From Candidatus Gastranaerophilales bacterium (GTDB taxonomy: Bacteria; Cyanobacteriota; Vampirovibrionia; Gastranaerophilales; Gastranaerophilaceae), in the NCBI GenBank assembly GCA_944326475.1, contig CALVEC010000012.1, positions 1 to 64,000 of the forward strand: a DNA stretch of 64,000 bases. The letters run 5' to 3'. The position numbers were made by a program, and so were the translations under genes. The notes beneath the pieces are model-generated. The model was not told the origin of the DNA. It was given only the letters and a program-made list of their open reading frames with translations, and ran no database searches. This document shows, one piece after another, positions 26,949 to 35,584 of this stretch (position 1 is the stretch's first letter; each line of letters starts with the position of its first letter).

Positions 26949-27557
26949 TTAATCTTCAAGCCATTCAATCATCGGCTTTTTCTCTCCGAACGAAAATTCA
27001 AAAACTTCTTCGTAAGTCTGTCCTGTTAAATACTCATAGCTTACGTTGAAGCCTGTAGGTTCTTCTTTTAGTCCAAGTTCCTTGACTTTTTTAGAGGAGA
27101 GCTGTCCGGTTTTTTCATCGAGCACATTTGAATAGTTTTGACCTTCAAAGCAGCAGAACGGTACTTTGGGGTTACCTTCTGTCACTTTGTTGATAAGTCC
27201 GAAAGTCCTGCAGATGACTCCTCTGTATTCATAAATTGAGCAAACGTTATTGACCAGATACGGGCATGTGTACAAGAATTTTTCACCTTTAAATTTCTTT
27301 TTTTCTTCAAGAACGCGTGTAAGGTTTTCTTCAATAATTTTTTTTGTTTCATCCGGAAGTTTGCTAAAACCATAGAGGGCGTATTGGATTTCTATTAGAG
27401 AAAACGGAAATTCTGCATTTTTGCAGCATTTTGCACAACCCATTTTGCAGAAAATGTATTCTTTTTGATTTTCAAAAAAGCTGTCGAGTTTTATAGTCAA
27501 AAATTTCAGATAATCTCTGTAATTTTCAAATAATTCATCGTACTCGTTGTTGTCCAT
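26949..27557 (-). CDS. YkgJ-family cysteine-cluster protein
   Basis: The frame opens at 27650, but GAGG lies just before the ATG at 27557, which also avoids overlap with uvrA, so I start there (202 residues). A cysteine cluster characteristic of the YkgJ/UPF0153 family is present: CKMGCAKCCKN near residues 40-50 and further cysteines in FLYTCPYLVNNVCSIYEYRG and VICRTFG. The family is thought to bind zinc or iron; its role is not established. It follows uvrA by 41 bases on the same strand and may share its transcript. Confidence 0.8.
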   Translation of the reverse strand: MDNNEYDELFENYRDYLKFLTIKLDSFFENQKEYIFCKMGCAKCCKNAEFPFSLIEIQYALYGFSKLPDETKKIIEENLTRVLEEKKKFKGEKFLYTCPYLVNNVCSIYEYRGVICRTFGLINKVTEGNPKVPFCCFEGQNYSNVLDEKTGQLSSKKVKELGLKEEPTGFNVSYEYLTGQTYEEVFEFSFGEKKPMIEWLED

Positions 27558-27598
27558 TTTTATCCTCGCTGCATCTGATTTAATTATATCAGAATATT

Positions 27599-30430
27599 TT
27601 ATTGCTTCAAAAAGGGTTTGAGATATTTGCCGGTGTAGGATTGTTTGCAATTTACTATATCCTCGGGTGTGCCTTCAAATACTATCTCGCCGCCCATGTC
27701 TCCGCCTTCGGGTCCGAGGTCTATTATGTGGTCTGCTATTTTTATTAAATCAAGATTGTGTTCGATAATGAGTATTGTATTCCCGTTGTCTGCAAGTTTG
27801 TTTATTATTTTTATGAGCTTGTCTAAGTCGTACCAATGCAGCCCTACGGACGGTTCATCCAGAAGGTATAGCGTTTTTCCGGTTGCCTTTTTGTTAAGCT
27901 CTGCAGCAAGTTTTATTCTCTGCGCTTCACCGCCTGAGAGCGTTGTGGCGCTCTGTCCCAGTTTTATATATCCAAGACCTACGTCGTACAAGGTTTTTAA
28001 ACGGTCTTTTATTTTGGGAATGTTCTCAAAAAATACGTAAGCTTCAGCAACTGTCATATTCAAGACGTCAGATATTGTTGCGCCTTTGTATTTAACCTCA
28101 AGGGTTTCGCGGTTGTAGCGTTTACCTTTGCAAACATCGCATTTTACATAAACATCGGAAAGGAAATTCATTTCTATTTTTAAAACGCCGTCTCCTTTGC
28201 AGGCTTCACAGCGTCCGCCTTTTACGTTAAAGCTGAATCTTCCGGCTTTGTAACCGCGCATTTTTGATTCATTTGTCTGTGCGTAAAGTTCTCTGATATG
28301 GGTGAATACGTCTGTATAAGTTGCGGGATTTGAGCGGGGCGTTCTTCCTATCGGGGATTGGTCTATATCAATAATTTTGTCAATATGTTCAAATCCGAGT
28401 ATTTCATCAATGCCCTGCGGTTTTGGTTTGTTTCCGCGAAGTTTATGAATCGCGTATTCTTGTATCAAGTCCATCATTAAGGTAGACTTTCCGGAGCCTG
28501 ACACACCTGTTATTGCTACAATTTTTCCGAGGGGTATATTCAGTGAAATATTTTTGAGGTTATTAAGGTGCGCATTTTTTATTTGTAAAAATTCACCGTT
28601 ACCCTTGCGCCGTAGCTCCGGGACGGGTATTTTTCGTTCACCGCTTAAGTATTTGCCTGTTATTGATTCTTTTGACTTTACAATATCATCCATTGTACCC
28701 TGGGCGACAATTCTTCCGCCGTGCACACCCGCTCTCGGTCCGATATCTACTATGTAATCGGCATTTCTCATTGTATCTTCGTCGTGTTCGACCACAATAA
28801 GAGTATTTCCGAGGTTTCTGAGTTTTATCAGGGTTTGAATAAGTCTGTCATTGTCTCTCTGGTGCAGCCCTATAGACGGTTCATCAAGAACGTACAAAAC
28901 ACCTGACAACCCGCTTCCTATCTGTGTTGCCAGTCTGATTCTCTGAGCCTCGCCGCCGGAAAGGGTTCCTGCCATTCTCGCCAAATCAAGATACCCAAGC
29001 CCTACATCCAACATGAATTTCAGTCTGGATCGGATTTCTTCCAGTACTTGTTTTGCAATCTGCATTTCATAATCGTTTAACTCAAGATATAAGTCTGAAA
29101 TAAAGGCAAAACTTTCTGTTATCGGCATTTTGCAAAATTCATAAATGTTTTTGCCCTTGATTGTAACAGCCAGCGCAAATGGCTTTAATCTGGCACCGTG
29201 ACAATCTTTGCAAGGGGTTGTTACCATATATTTCTGGATTTCTTCGCGCCAGTATTCACCGGAGGCATCGTTGTAACGCTTTTCAAGAAACGGTATTACT
29301 CCGCAAAACGGCATTCTTCTTGTTTCGTATGAATGTGTGCCAAAACGTTGAACTCTTATTTTTAAAAGTTCGCCGCCGCTGCCGTATAGTATGATATGCT
29401 GCTCTTTTTCAGACAATTCTTCAAACGGTTTGTCCGTATCAATGCCGTAATGTGCAGCAACTGATGTCAAAAGGTCTGAGTAATAAGAGGTTGTGGCTTT
29501 ACTCCAGGGGTATATGGCACCTTGTCGGAGTGATTTCTTTTTATCCGGTACAATTAAATCCGGGTCTATAACAAAATCCGCACCTAAACCGGAACACGTC
29601 GGGCATGCTCCGTAGGGGTTGTTAAAACTGAAAATTCTCGGTGCAAGTTCTTCAAAGCTCAGCCCGCATTTTGCGCACGCCAGTTTTTCTGAGAAAATAA
29701 GCTCCTTTTCTCCGTTGACATCAACCGACACAAGTCCGCCTGCTTTTTGAAGTGCTGTTTGGACGCTGTCAGCCAGTCTGGATTTTGCGGATTCTTTGAT
29801 TATGATTCTGTCCACAACTACGTCTATAGTGTGTTTTTGGGTCTTTTTTAATTCAATATCGTCTTCATCAAGGTTGTAAATTTCACCATCAATCCTTACC
29901 CTGATAAAACCTTCCTGTTTTAAATCATTTAAAACAGATGTAAATTCGCCCTTTTGCCCCCTGACAACCGGTGCAATAATCTGTATTTTTGAGCCTTCCG
30001 GCAGAGACATAATTTTGTCTGTTATTTCATCAATACTTTGCGGCTTAATCTCGTCACCACATTGAGGACAGTGAGGAACGCCGATTCTTGCATACAAAAG
30101 TCTGAGGTAGTCATATATTTCCGTAACTGTACCGACTGTTGAACGAGGGTTGTTTGATGTTGATTTCTGGTCAATTGAGATTGCCGGAGAAAGCCCTTCA
30201 ATGCTTTCTACATCCGGTTTGTCCATTTGTCCCAAAAATTGGCGTGCGTATGTAGAAAGGCTTTCCACATAACGTCTTTGACCTTCTGCAAATATTGTGT
30301 CAAATGCAAGAGAACTCTTGCCCGAGCCTGAAACACCCGTAAAGACTATAAGTTCATTCTTGGGCAGTTCTAAATCAATGTTCTTTAGATTGTGTTGGTT
30401 TACACCTTTTATCACTATCTTGTCGTTCAT
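27599..30430 (-). CDS. uvrA: Excinuclease ABC subunit A
   Basis: Damage-sensing subunit of nucleotide excision repair. Two ABC ATPase halves are visible: Walker A GVSGSGKSSLAF near residue 30 and GVSGSGKSTLMM near residue 640, each with an LSGGEAQRI signature. Zinc-binding cysteine pairs are present (CPQCGDEI, CAKCGLSF, CKGDGVLK region). Length (943 residues) is normal. The frame allows an ATG six codons earlier at 30448, but MNDKIVIKG at 30430 matches the family N-terminus. No uvrB or uvrC is in the window. Confidence 0.95.
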   Translation of the reverse strand: MNDKIVIKGVNQHNLKNIDLELPKNELIVFTGVSGSGKSSLAFDTIFAEGQRRYVESLSTYARQFLGQMDKPDVESIEGLSPAISIDQKSTSNNPRSTVGTVTEIYDYLRLLYARIGVPHCPQCGDEIKPQSIDEITDKIMSLPEGSKIQIIAPVVRGQKGEFTSVLNDLKQEGFIRVRIDGEIYNLDEDDIELKKTQKHTIDVVVDRIIIKESAKSRLADSVQTALQKAGGLVSVDVNGEKELIFSEKLACAKCGLSFEELAPRIFSFNNPYGACPTCSGLGADFVIDPDLIVPDKKKSLRQGAIYPWSKATTSYYSDLLTSVAAHYGIDTDKPFEELSEKEQHIILYGSGGELLKIRVQRFGTHSYETRRMPFCGVIPFLEKRYNDASGEYWREEIQKYMVTTPCKDCHGARLKPFALAVTIKGKNIYEFCKMPITESFAFISDLYLELNDYEMQIAKQVLEEIRSRLKFMLDVGLGYLDLARMAGTLSGGEAQRIRLATQIGSGLSGVLYVLDEPSIGLHQRDNDRLIQTLIKLRNLGNTLIVVEHDEDTMRNADYIVDIGPRAGVHGGRIVAQGTMDDIVKSKESITGKYLSGERKIPVPELRRKGNGEFLQIKNAHLNNLKNISLNIPLGKIVAITGVSGSGKSTLMMDLIQEYAIHKLRGNKPKPQGIDEILGFEHIDKIIDIDQSPIGRTPRSNPATYTDVFTHIRELYAQTNESKMRGYKAGRFSFNVKGGRCEACKGDGVLKIEMNFLSDVYVKCDVCKGKRYNRETLEVKYKGATISDVLNMTVAEAYVFFENIPKIKDRLKTLYDVGLGYIKLGQSATTLSGGEAQRIKLAAELNKKATGKTLYLLDEPSVGLHWYDLDKLIKIINKLADNGNTILIIEHNLDLIKIADHIIDLGPEGGDMGGEIVFEGTPEDIVNCKQSYTGKYLKPFLKQ

Positions 30431-30682
30431 AGCGATATTATTCCACAATAAAATTCCATATTCAATCTGTATTGTAACGTTTGTTTGCGAATAAACTTTT
30501 TTATTTATGAAAGAGTTTTTAAATATTTAAAGAAAGACACAAAATGTCTGTTTTTCTTGCTATATCTGTAATACAGCGATTTCACATTAGCAGATTAGTT
30601 TATTGCTTATTGATGAAATCGTGAATTTATTAATACATGTAAAGTAAATATTGTGATTTTTTCTTAAAATTTTCAAAAAATT

Positions 30683-30691
30683 TGTTATAAT
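30683..30691 (+). promoter_or_regulatory. Extended -10 box upstream of the S1 gene
   Basis: TGTTATAAT is a full match to TGnTATAAT. Transcription would start near 30698, leaving a leader of about 25 bases that contains the GGAGAGG ribosome binding site of the gene at 30723. The -35 region is weak. Confidence 0.65.
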
Positions 30692-30722
30692 GATAAACAT
30701 ATTATGAATATGGAGAGGCTCT

Positions 30723-31769
30723 ATGACAAAGTTTATGACAGATGATGAGTTCGATAAGCTTATTGCACAGTATGATTACAAGTTTCAAAAAGGTGATTTG
30801 GTGCGTGGTATTGTGTGCGGCTATGATTCTGACGGTGTTATCGTTGATATAGGCGCAAAAACATCTGCTTATTGTCCGCTCAGGGAAGCCAGAATAGATA
30901 ATTCAGCACCTGTAGAAGACGTTTTAAAGAAAGGTGAAGTGTATGAGTTTTTGATTGTAAAAGAAGAAGACTCAGACGGCAGATTTATGCTTTCATACAA
31001 GAAAGTTGCGCTTGCATACGCCTGGAAAGAACTTGAAGACCTTAAAGCGCAGGATGCTACAGTCGAAGGTACAGTAGCTGCTGTGGTCAGAGGCGGTGTG
31101 CTTGTTGATGTAAAAGGTGTCAGGGGCTTTGTTCCTTCAAGCCATCTGCGTGCAAAAGACATTGAGAATATTGTCGGCGAGACGATGGAATTGAAAATTT
31201 TGACTCTTGATGCTCAGCAAAACAATTTCATTCTTTCTAACAAAAAAGTTTATGCAGACTCGGCGGAAGAAAGCAGAGAGTCTGTATTTAACAAGCTGGA
31301 AATAGGTCAGGTTGTTCAGGGTGAAGTTGTACGTATTACCGATTTTGGCGCATTTATTGATATTGGCGGTATGGACGGACTTTTGCCTTTGTCTCAGATG
31401 TCCTGGAGATGGGTTGACCATCCGTCGGATATTCTGAAAATTGCTGACAAAATAAATGTGGAAATAATAGGCATTGATAATGATAAGCAGAGAGTCAGTC
31501 TCAGTTTGAAAAATCTTGAAGCAGACCCCTGGAATGAAGCAAAAGACAAACTTAAAGAAGGCGACAAAGTAGAAGGGCTTGTTACAAGAATCAAAAACTT
31601 CGGCGCATTTGTTGAAGTGTTCCCCGGAGTTGAGGCGCTTTTACCGATGAATGAACTTGCTGATTATCAAAGCAGTAAGGGGGTTATCGTGAATGTCGGC
31701 GATAAACTCAACACAACGATAATCAAATTCCAGCCGGAAGACAGGAGAATCAGTCTCAGTCTGGAATAA
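30723..31769 (+). CDS. rpsA: S1 RNA-binding-domain protein, probable ribosomal protein S1
   Basis: The 348 residues hold four S1 (OB-fold) domains at about 22-92, 109-175, 192-260 and 277-348; the third and fourth have the best consensus (GEVVRITDFGAFIDIGG, GLVTRIKNFGAFVEVFPG). Cyanobacterial S1 proteins are similarly short, against six domains in E. coli. S1 helps the 30S subunit bind and unfold mRNA, which may matter here because several mRNAs seem to lack Shine-Dalgarno sites. The gene is single, with its own promoter and terminator. Confidence 0.88.
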   Translation: MTKFMTDDEFDKLIAQYDYKFQKGDLVRGIVCGYDSDGVIVDIGAKTSAYCPLREARIDNSAPVEDVLKKGEVYEFLIVKEEDSDGRFMLSYKKVALAYAWKELEDLKAQDATVEGTVAAVVRGGVLVDVKGVRGFVPSSHLRAKDIENIVGETMELKILTLDAQQNNFILSNKKVYADSAEESRESVFNKLEIGQVVQGEVVRITDFGAFIDIGGMDGLLPLSQMSWRWVDHPSDILKIADKINVEIIGIDNDKQRVSLSLKNLEADPWNEAKDKLKEGDKVEGLVTRIKNFGAFVEVFPGVEALLPMNELADYQSSKGVIVNVGDKLNTTIIKFQPEDRRISLSLE

Positions 31770-31822
31770 TTCCTAATGACAAAAATTTAAAAGCACGCTG
31801 TCTTCTGCTTGCTTTTATTCAC

Positions 31823-31853
31823 AAAAAAGCCCTGATTTTTTCAGGGCTTTTTT
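31823..31853. terminator. Bidirectional intrinsic terminator
   Basis: A 13-base stem AAAAAAGCCCTGA / TCAGGGCTTTTTT with a 5-T loop has A/T tracts on both sides. It serves the S1 gene and the convergent EF-hand gene. Confidence 0.92.
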
Positions 31854-31901
31854 ATTGAATATTTTTATTACATCTGTTCAGGTGCAGTATAGTTTTTTGC
31901 G

Positions 31902-32492
31902 TTATTCCAGAATAGTGTTATCATACAATTTTATTTGTGAACCTTTCTCGAGTATATCATACACATATCCACCAAATCCATTGTTGTCCGGATAATAGGG
32001 CAGTCTTATTGTTCCGGGATCTTTGCCAATCGGAAACTGACTTATCGGCAGAGGTCTGTATGGCATCGGTTTTATGGTAATAGGAAACGGTGTCTCCGGA
32101 TTTTTATCTCTGCCGCGAAGTTGATCCAGTATTTTTTTGATGTCTTCTTCGTTTAATACCAGCTTTTTAAACGGATCTGTTGCCATTTCCGTATATTCAT
32201 CTATGTTTAGTTTCCCGTCTTTATTTGAATCATATCTTTCAAAATTTTTCATCTGATCCGCAATGTAGTCACCAATGTTGTCGTATCCTTCAGGAAGTTT
32301 TCCTGTGCTTTTGTATTCATTAATGATTTTTTCAGCTATTTCCTGCTTGTCGACTCTCATATCTCCGTTAGCGTCAGTTGTTTTGAATTGCTCAGCAATT
32401 TTCTTTTCTTCTTCTGCTGTAGGTTTTTTCTTCAAAGGTGTAAATGCTCTGACGTAAGTTGAATCTTGTTTTTGAATGTTTAAATTTCCCAT
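31902..32492 (-). CDS. EF-hand calcium-binding protein with AFTPL-basic motif
   Basis: The 196 residues contain two EF-hand loops: DANGDMRVDKQE (about 39-50) and DSNKDGKLNIDE (about 93-104), both with good ligand spacing. The N-terminus carries AFTPLKKKP at residues 16-24, shared with the protein at 26537-26812. The C-terminal third is Pro/Ile/Tyr-rich with few helices. GAGGAG precedes the ATG. No signal peptide is visible. Function unknown beyond likely calcium binding. Confidence 0.82.
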   Translation of the reverse strand: MGNLNIQKQDSTYVRAFTPLKKKPTAEEEKKIAEQFKTTDANGDMRVDKQEIAEKIINEYKSTGKLPEGYDNIGDYIADQMKNFERYDSNKDGKLNIDEYTEMATDPFKKLVLNEEDIKKILDQLRGRDKNPETPFPITIKPMPYRPLPISQFPIGKDPGTIRLPYYPDNNGFGGYVYDILEKGSQIKLYDNTILE

Positions 32493-32716
32493 GTTTTCTC
32501 CTCTCGTTATATGTTGGTAAAATTTATTAAATCCTTATAGTTTTATAAAAACAATTGGTTAATGATTATTGACTAATGCTGTATTTCTTAATCCCCAAAA
32601 CCTTTGTACAACAAGCAATAGGGCTATTATATTTTGTCTTTACATTTTGTAATATATCGAATTTGAGGCAATTTCTTTGAAAAAAAATACTTTATATATG
32701 TAATAGGGGGGATATT

Positions 32717-33511
32717 ATGCCTGACAGAGATCAAGTACTGCGATTGTTTAAGAATGCAATGTCATACAGGGACTCAAAAAGAGTAGTGCTTAATTCTGCA
32801 AAACAGGCATACTCTGAAGAACTAGATGTATTGCAGGAGACCGGCGAAAATCTTGCAGACCGTCTGAAAGCAACTGCGAAAAGGATTATAAAAGGTGAAG
32901 AAAAGGAGGAGTATTATCCCAAAACCTCAAAAGGTACTACCCCGACTATATCTCAGGAACGGTATGAAAATAGTTTTATGAAAACGGATATAGATGCCGC
33001 GCGGATTGTAATGCGTCCGAAACCGCCTGTTGTAAAGAAGAAATCTGCATTTTTTAAAAACGTAAAATATGATGTCAGTGTTTCAAATATTGTGTCAGAA
33101 AGGCAGATAGGGCACAATTCTATTCTCGCAAGAGACCTCGATTTTTTTGACAAAACAATGACTTTAAATTTTCAAAAAGTCGGAGACGGAGGATATACAA
33201 AACTTTCTGCCGGTGCAGGATATAACTTCTTTAAAAAGCGGATAAAACTGGATGTGCATTACACATTGCCCGAGCAATTTATGCGGGGCAGAATTTATTT
33301 AGAAAAAGATAATCCTGGTATTAATGCGGAGTATATCAAAGAAATGCCCCGGGATGGAGCGTTGAGTGTGAATGCAGGCGTATTCAAAGAAGATGCTGCA
33401 TTTCAAATTGAATATAATACAAATCTTGATGATAAAATGAAAGTTATTGTAGGTGCATACGGTACGACAAAATACAAGGAAGCGGGAGTCTACGGACGGG
33501 TAGAGTTTTAG
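32717..33511 (+). CDS. Unknown protein with beta-barrel-like C-terminal half
   Basis: The 264 residues do not match a family I know. Residues 1-115 are helical and charged with no signal peptide. Residues about 120-264 show alternating hydrophobic/polar strands with turns rich in Asp, Gly and Asn, and end in ...GVYGRVEF, with a terminal phenylalanine as in outer-membrane beta-barrel proteins. The missing signal peptide argues against a normal outer-membrane route. A GGGGGG site precedes the ATG. A weak hairpin with AACCGG/CCGGTT arms at 33538-33555 follows. Confidence 0.7.
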   Translation: MPDRDQVLRLFKNAMSYRDSKRVVLNSAKQAYSEELDVLQETGENLADRLKATAKRIIKGEEKEEYYPKTSKGTTPTISQERYENSFMKTDIDAARIVMRPKPPVVKKKSAFFKNVKYDVSVSNIVSERQIGHNSILARDLDFFDKTMTLNFQKVGDGGYTKLSAGAGYNFFKKRIKLDVHYTLPEQFMRGRIYLEKDNPGINAEYIKEMPRDGALSVNAGVFKEDAAFQIEYNTNLDDKMKVIVGAYGTTKYKEAGVYGRVEF

Positions 33512-33647
33512 CGGGAGTTTGCTGCTGAACCGGATAGAGCCGGTTTGCTTGTAAAGATTATTTAAGAATTTATTCAAATTTCAGCAAAAATTTTGTGCAT
33601 GTTTTTTTATTGTAATAAAATATTATATGTAAACGTGTGGAGGCTAA

Positions 33648-34835
33648 ATGACAGATTTTCAAAACAGCTATGCAAAGCTTGAAAAGTCAGAACTGAAACG
33701 TATTGAAATAAATGAACTGCCTAAAGAAATACCTAATTTTAAAAACTCTTTTGAACCCAAAGATTCTCTGATAAAAAAATGGTTGTCAGACTGGATTGTT
33801 TCGGCATTTAAGAGCGGCAAAATTAAAGAAAATAGCTTGCTGCCGAGAAAAGCTGATCTTGCATACTATCTCGGAGTAAGTGTGGGCACTATTCAGAATG
33901 CAATTCGTTCTGTTGAAGATACGGGGCTTCTTGAATCAAAACAGAGAATAGGTACGGTTGTCAGAAATTTTGAGTCCACAAATCCGATAGTGCGCAAATC
34001 TACTTCAAAAAGAGAAAGAGTAATTGCACATATAAAGAGACTGATTATTGACAGCAAATATAAATTAAATCAGCCAATGCCTTCTGCCAGACAGCTATCT
34101 GCACTAATCGGGTATTCAACGAATACAACGAGATTGGCTCTTGAATATTTGTGTTCTGTTGGAATACTTGAAGCAAAACCCTTTAGAACAAATGAGTCTA
34201 ACTGGATTTTAAAAAGAATACCTGAATTGACAGAGGAAGAAGATAATCTGTATAAAGAAACGGATATTTCTCATACGCTTGTTGCTCAAGTCGAAAATGA
34301 TTTAAAAGAATACATAAAAATGAATCATAAAGTCGGCGACAGGCTGCCTGCACATTTTGAGTTGTCTGAAATTTTGAAAGTTAGTGTGAAAACAGTGCAC
34401 GATGCAATGAAGGGGCTTATTGACGAGGGTATACTTCTTGCAAGACGCGGAAGATACGGCACTACTATTCTGAAAATGCCCGGACAAAATCTTTTGCAGC
34501 CGGCAATTGAAACATCGATTTTTGCTAAGGCTGAAGATGCTGCGATATATAGTTACCAAAAAATGGAAAACAAAATTAAGAATTATATAAAAAATAATTT
34601 TGAAATAGGGGACAAATTGCCCTCTATGGATGCTTTATCAAAGGAATTTGATGTAAGCAGCAACACAATCCGAAAAGCGCTTCAAAACTTGTCAAAGGCA
34701 GGTTTTGTGCATTTTTCCAGAGGACGATACGGCGGAACTTTTGTTACTGACCTGCCTCAGGATGAAGAAAAGCAGGCATTCAGATGGTTAGCCGTGGATC
34801 CCGGTTATACAATCACTAACAAAGAAAATATGTAG
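33648..34835 (+). CDS. Regulator built of four tandem GntR-type winged helices
   Basis: The 395 residues contain four successive GntR-like winged-helix domains at about 41-107, 122-190, 211-277 and 302-369. Each shows the family order: an N-terminal helix, (L/M)P-x-x-x-x-L, a V-S-x-x-T-(V/I) type recognition helix and a G-(F/I/L)-L-x(3-6)-G wing. The third and fourth are closest to consensus (GDRLPAHFELSEILKVSVKT; GDKLPSMDALSKEFDVSSNT). GntR proteins normally have one such domain plus an effector domain; no effector domain is visible here. A GGAGG site precedes the ATG. The metallopeptidase gene starts 20 bases downstream. DNA binding at a long, multi-part site is expected. Confidence 0.85.
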   Translation: MTDFQNSYAKLEKSELKRIEINELPKEIPNFKNSFEPKDSLIKKWLSDWIVSAFKSGKIKENSLLPRKADLAYYLGVSVGTIQNAIRSVEDTGLLESKQRIGTVVRNFESTNPIVRKSTSKRERVIAHIKRLIIDSKYKLNQPMPSARQLSALIGYSTNTTRLALEYLCSVGILEAKPFRTNESNWILKRIPELTEEEDNLYKETDISHTLVAQVENDLKEYIKMNHKVGDRLPAHFELSEILKVSVKTVHDAMKGLIDEGILLARRGRYGTTILKMPGQNLLQPAIETSIFAKAEDAAIYSYQKMENKIKNYIKNNFEIGDKLPSMDALSKEFDVSSNTIRKALQNLSKAGFVHFSRGRYGGTFVTDLPQDEEKQAFRWLAVDPGYTITNKENM

Positions 34836-34855
34836 TATCCTAAAATATAATAGTT

Positions 34856-35584
34856 ATGTCTCACGTCATTCCCGTTTTTGCAAATTTTTTGGACGTACCG
34901 CCCGTTCAAAAATGGCAGCAAAAATCTGTACAAACACCAAAAATTGAAGAAAAAAAACTGCCCTGGCTCAAGGACAGAACGATTTCTGCTGCATTATCAG
35001 AGCTTGATAACATTTCTTTTTCCGAAAAGGATTTGATGTATTTAAAAAACATGGGAGTAAATCCGCCGTTTAAAAACGGAGCAGAGGTGATTGATTTTAT
35101 AAAAAAATCTAATGTCAGGATACGTTTTGCAAAAACTTCATCAAAGCACATTCATGCGCAATATGATTATGAAAAAAATACAATTTATATAAACGATTTG
35201 TATAAAAACTCGCAGGATTTTCCGGTGATTCTCGCTATTGCAGAGGCTATTCTACATGAAGCCGGTCATGCAAAAGATAACGACAGTGACAGTTCTGTTC
35301 AGGAAGAATTGGATTTTCTCGGAATGAATGCTGTTGCCCACAGAGCATTTCTGAAAAAATACGGAGATATCTTTTCTGAATCTGACGAGCTTATTGTAAA
35401 AGACGGTGTAATTGTTTATTCGGAATTGTTTTTTGACCCGGATCCCGATAAAGAAAAACTTGTTGAGCGTATGAAAAAGAAGTACGGATATCTGCCTGAC
35501 GGGGATTATTTGCACCCTCCGTCAAAACTTGCAAAAAAAATAAAGTATACAGATTTTTCACAGCTCACTACGGCTGAAAACTAG
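34856..35584 (+). CDS. Putative zinc metallopeptidase (HEAGH)
   Basis: The 242 residues carry HEAGH at 134-138 in a hydrophobic helix (AIAEAILHEAGHAKD), with acidic residues at E150-E151 as a possible third zinc ligand, as in gluzincins. A strand IYINDLYKN precedes the helix, as in ImmA/IrrE-type peptidases. No signal peptide is seen, so it is probably cytoplasmic. It starts 20 bases after the four-fold GntR-type regulator and is likely co-transcribed. There is no good ribosome binding site at 34856; a later start is possible. By analogy with IrrE-DdrO and ImmA-ImmR it could cleave the regulator; this is inference. Confidence 0.7.
   Translation: MSHVIPVFANFLDVPPVQKWQQKSVQTPKIEEKKLPWLKDRTISAALSELDNISFSEKDLMYLKNMGVNPPFKNGAEVIDFIKKSNVRIRFAKTSSKHIHAQYDYEKNTIYINDLYKNSQDFPVILAIAEAILHEAGHAKDNDSDSSVQEELDFLGMNAVAHRAFLKKYGDIFSESDELIVKDGVIVYSELFFDPDPDKEKLVERMKKKYGYLPDGDYLHPPSKLAKKIKYTDFSQLTTAEN

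Noticed and set aside
30449-30722. A riboswitch or leader gene before the S1 gene
   Set aside because: Only an AT-rich spacer with an extended -10 box was seen, without a stable paired structure or a start codon with ribosome binding site.
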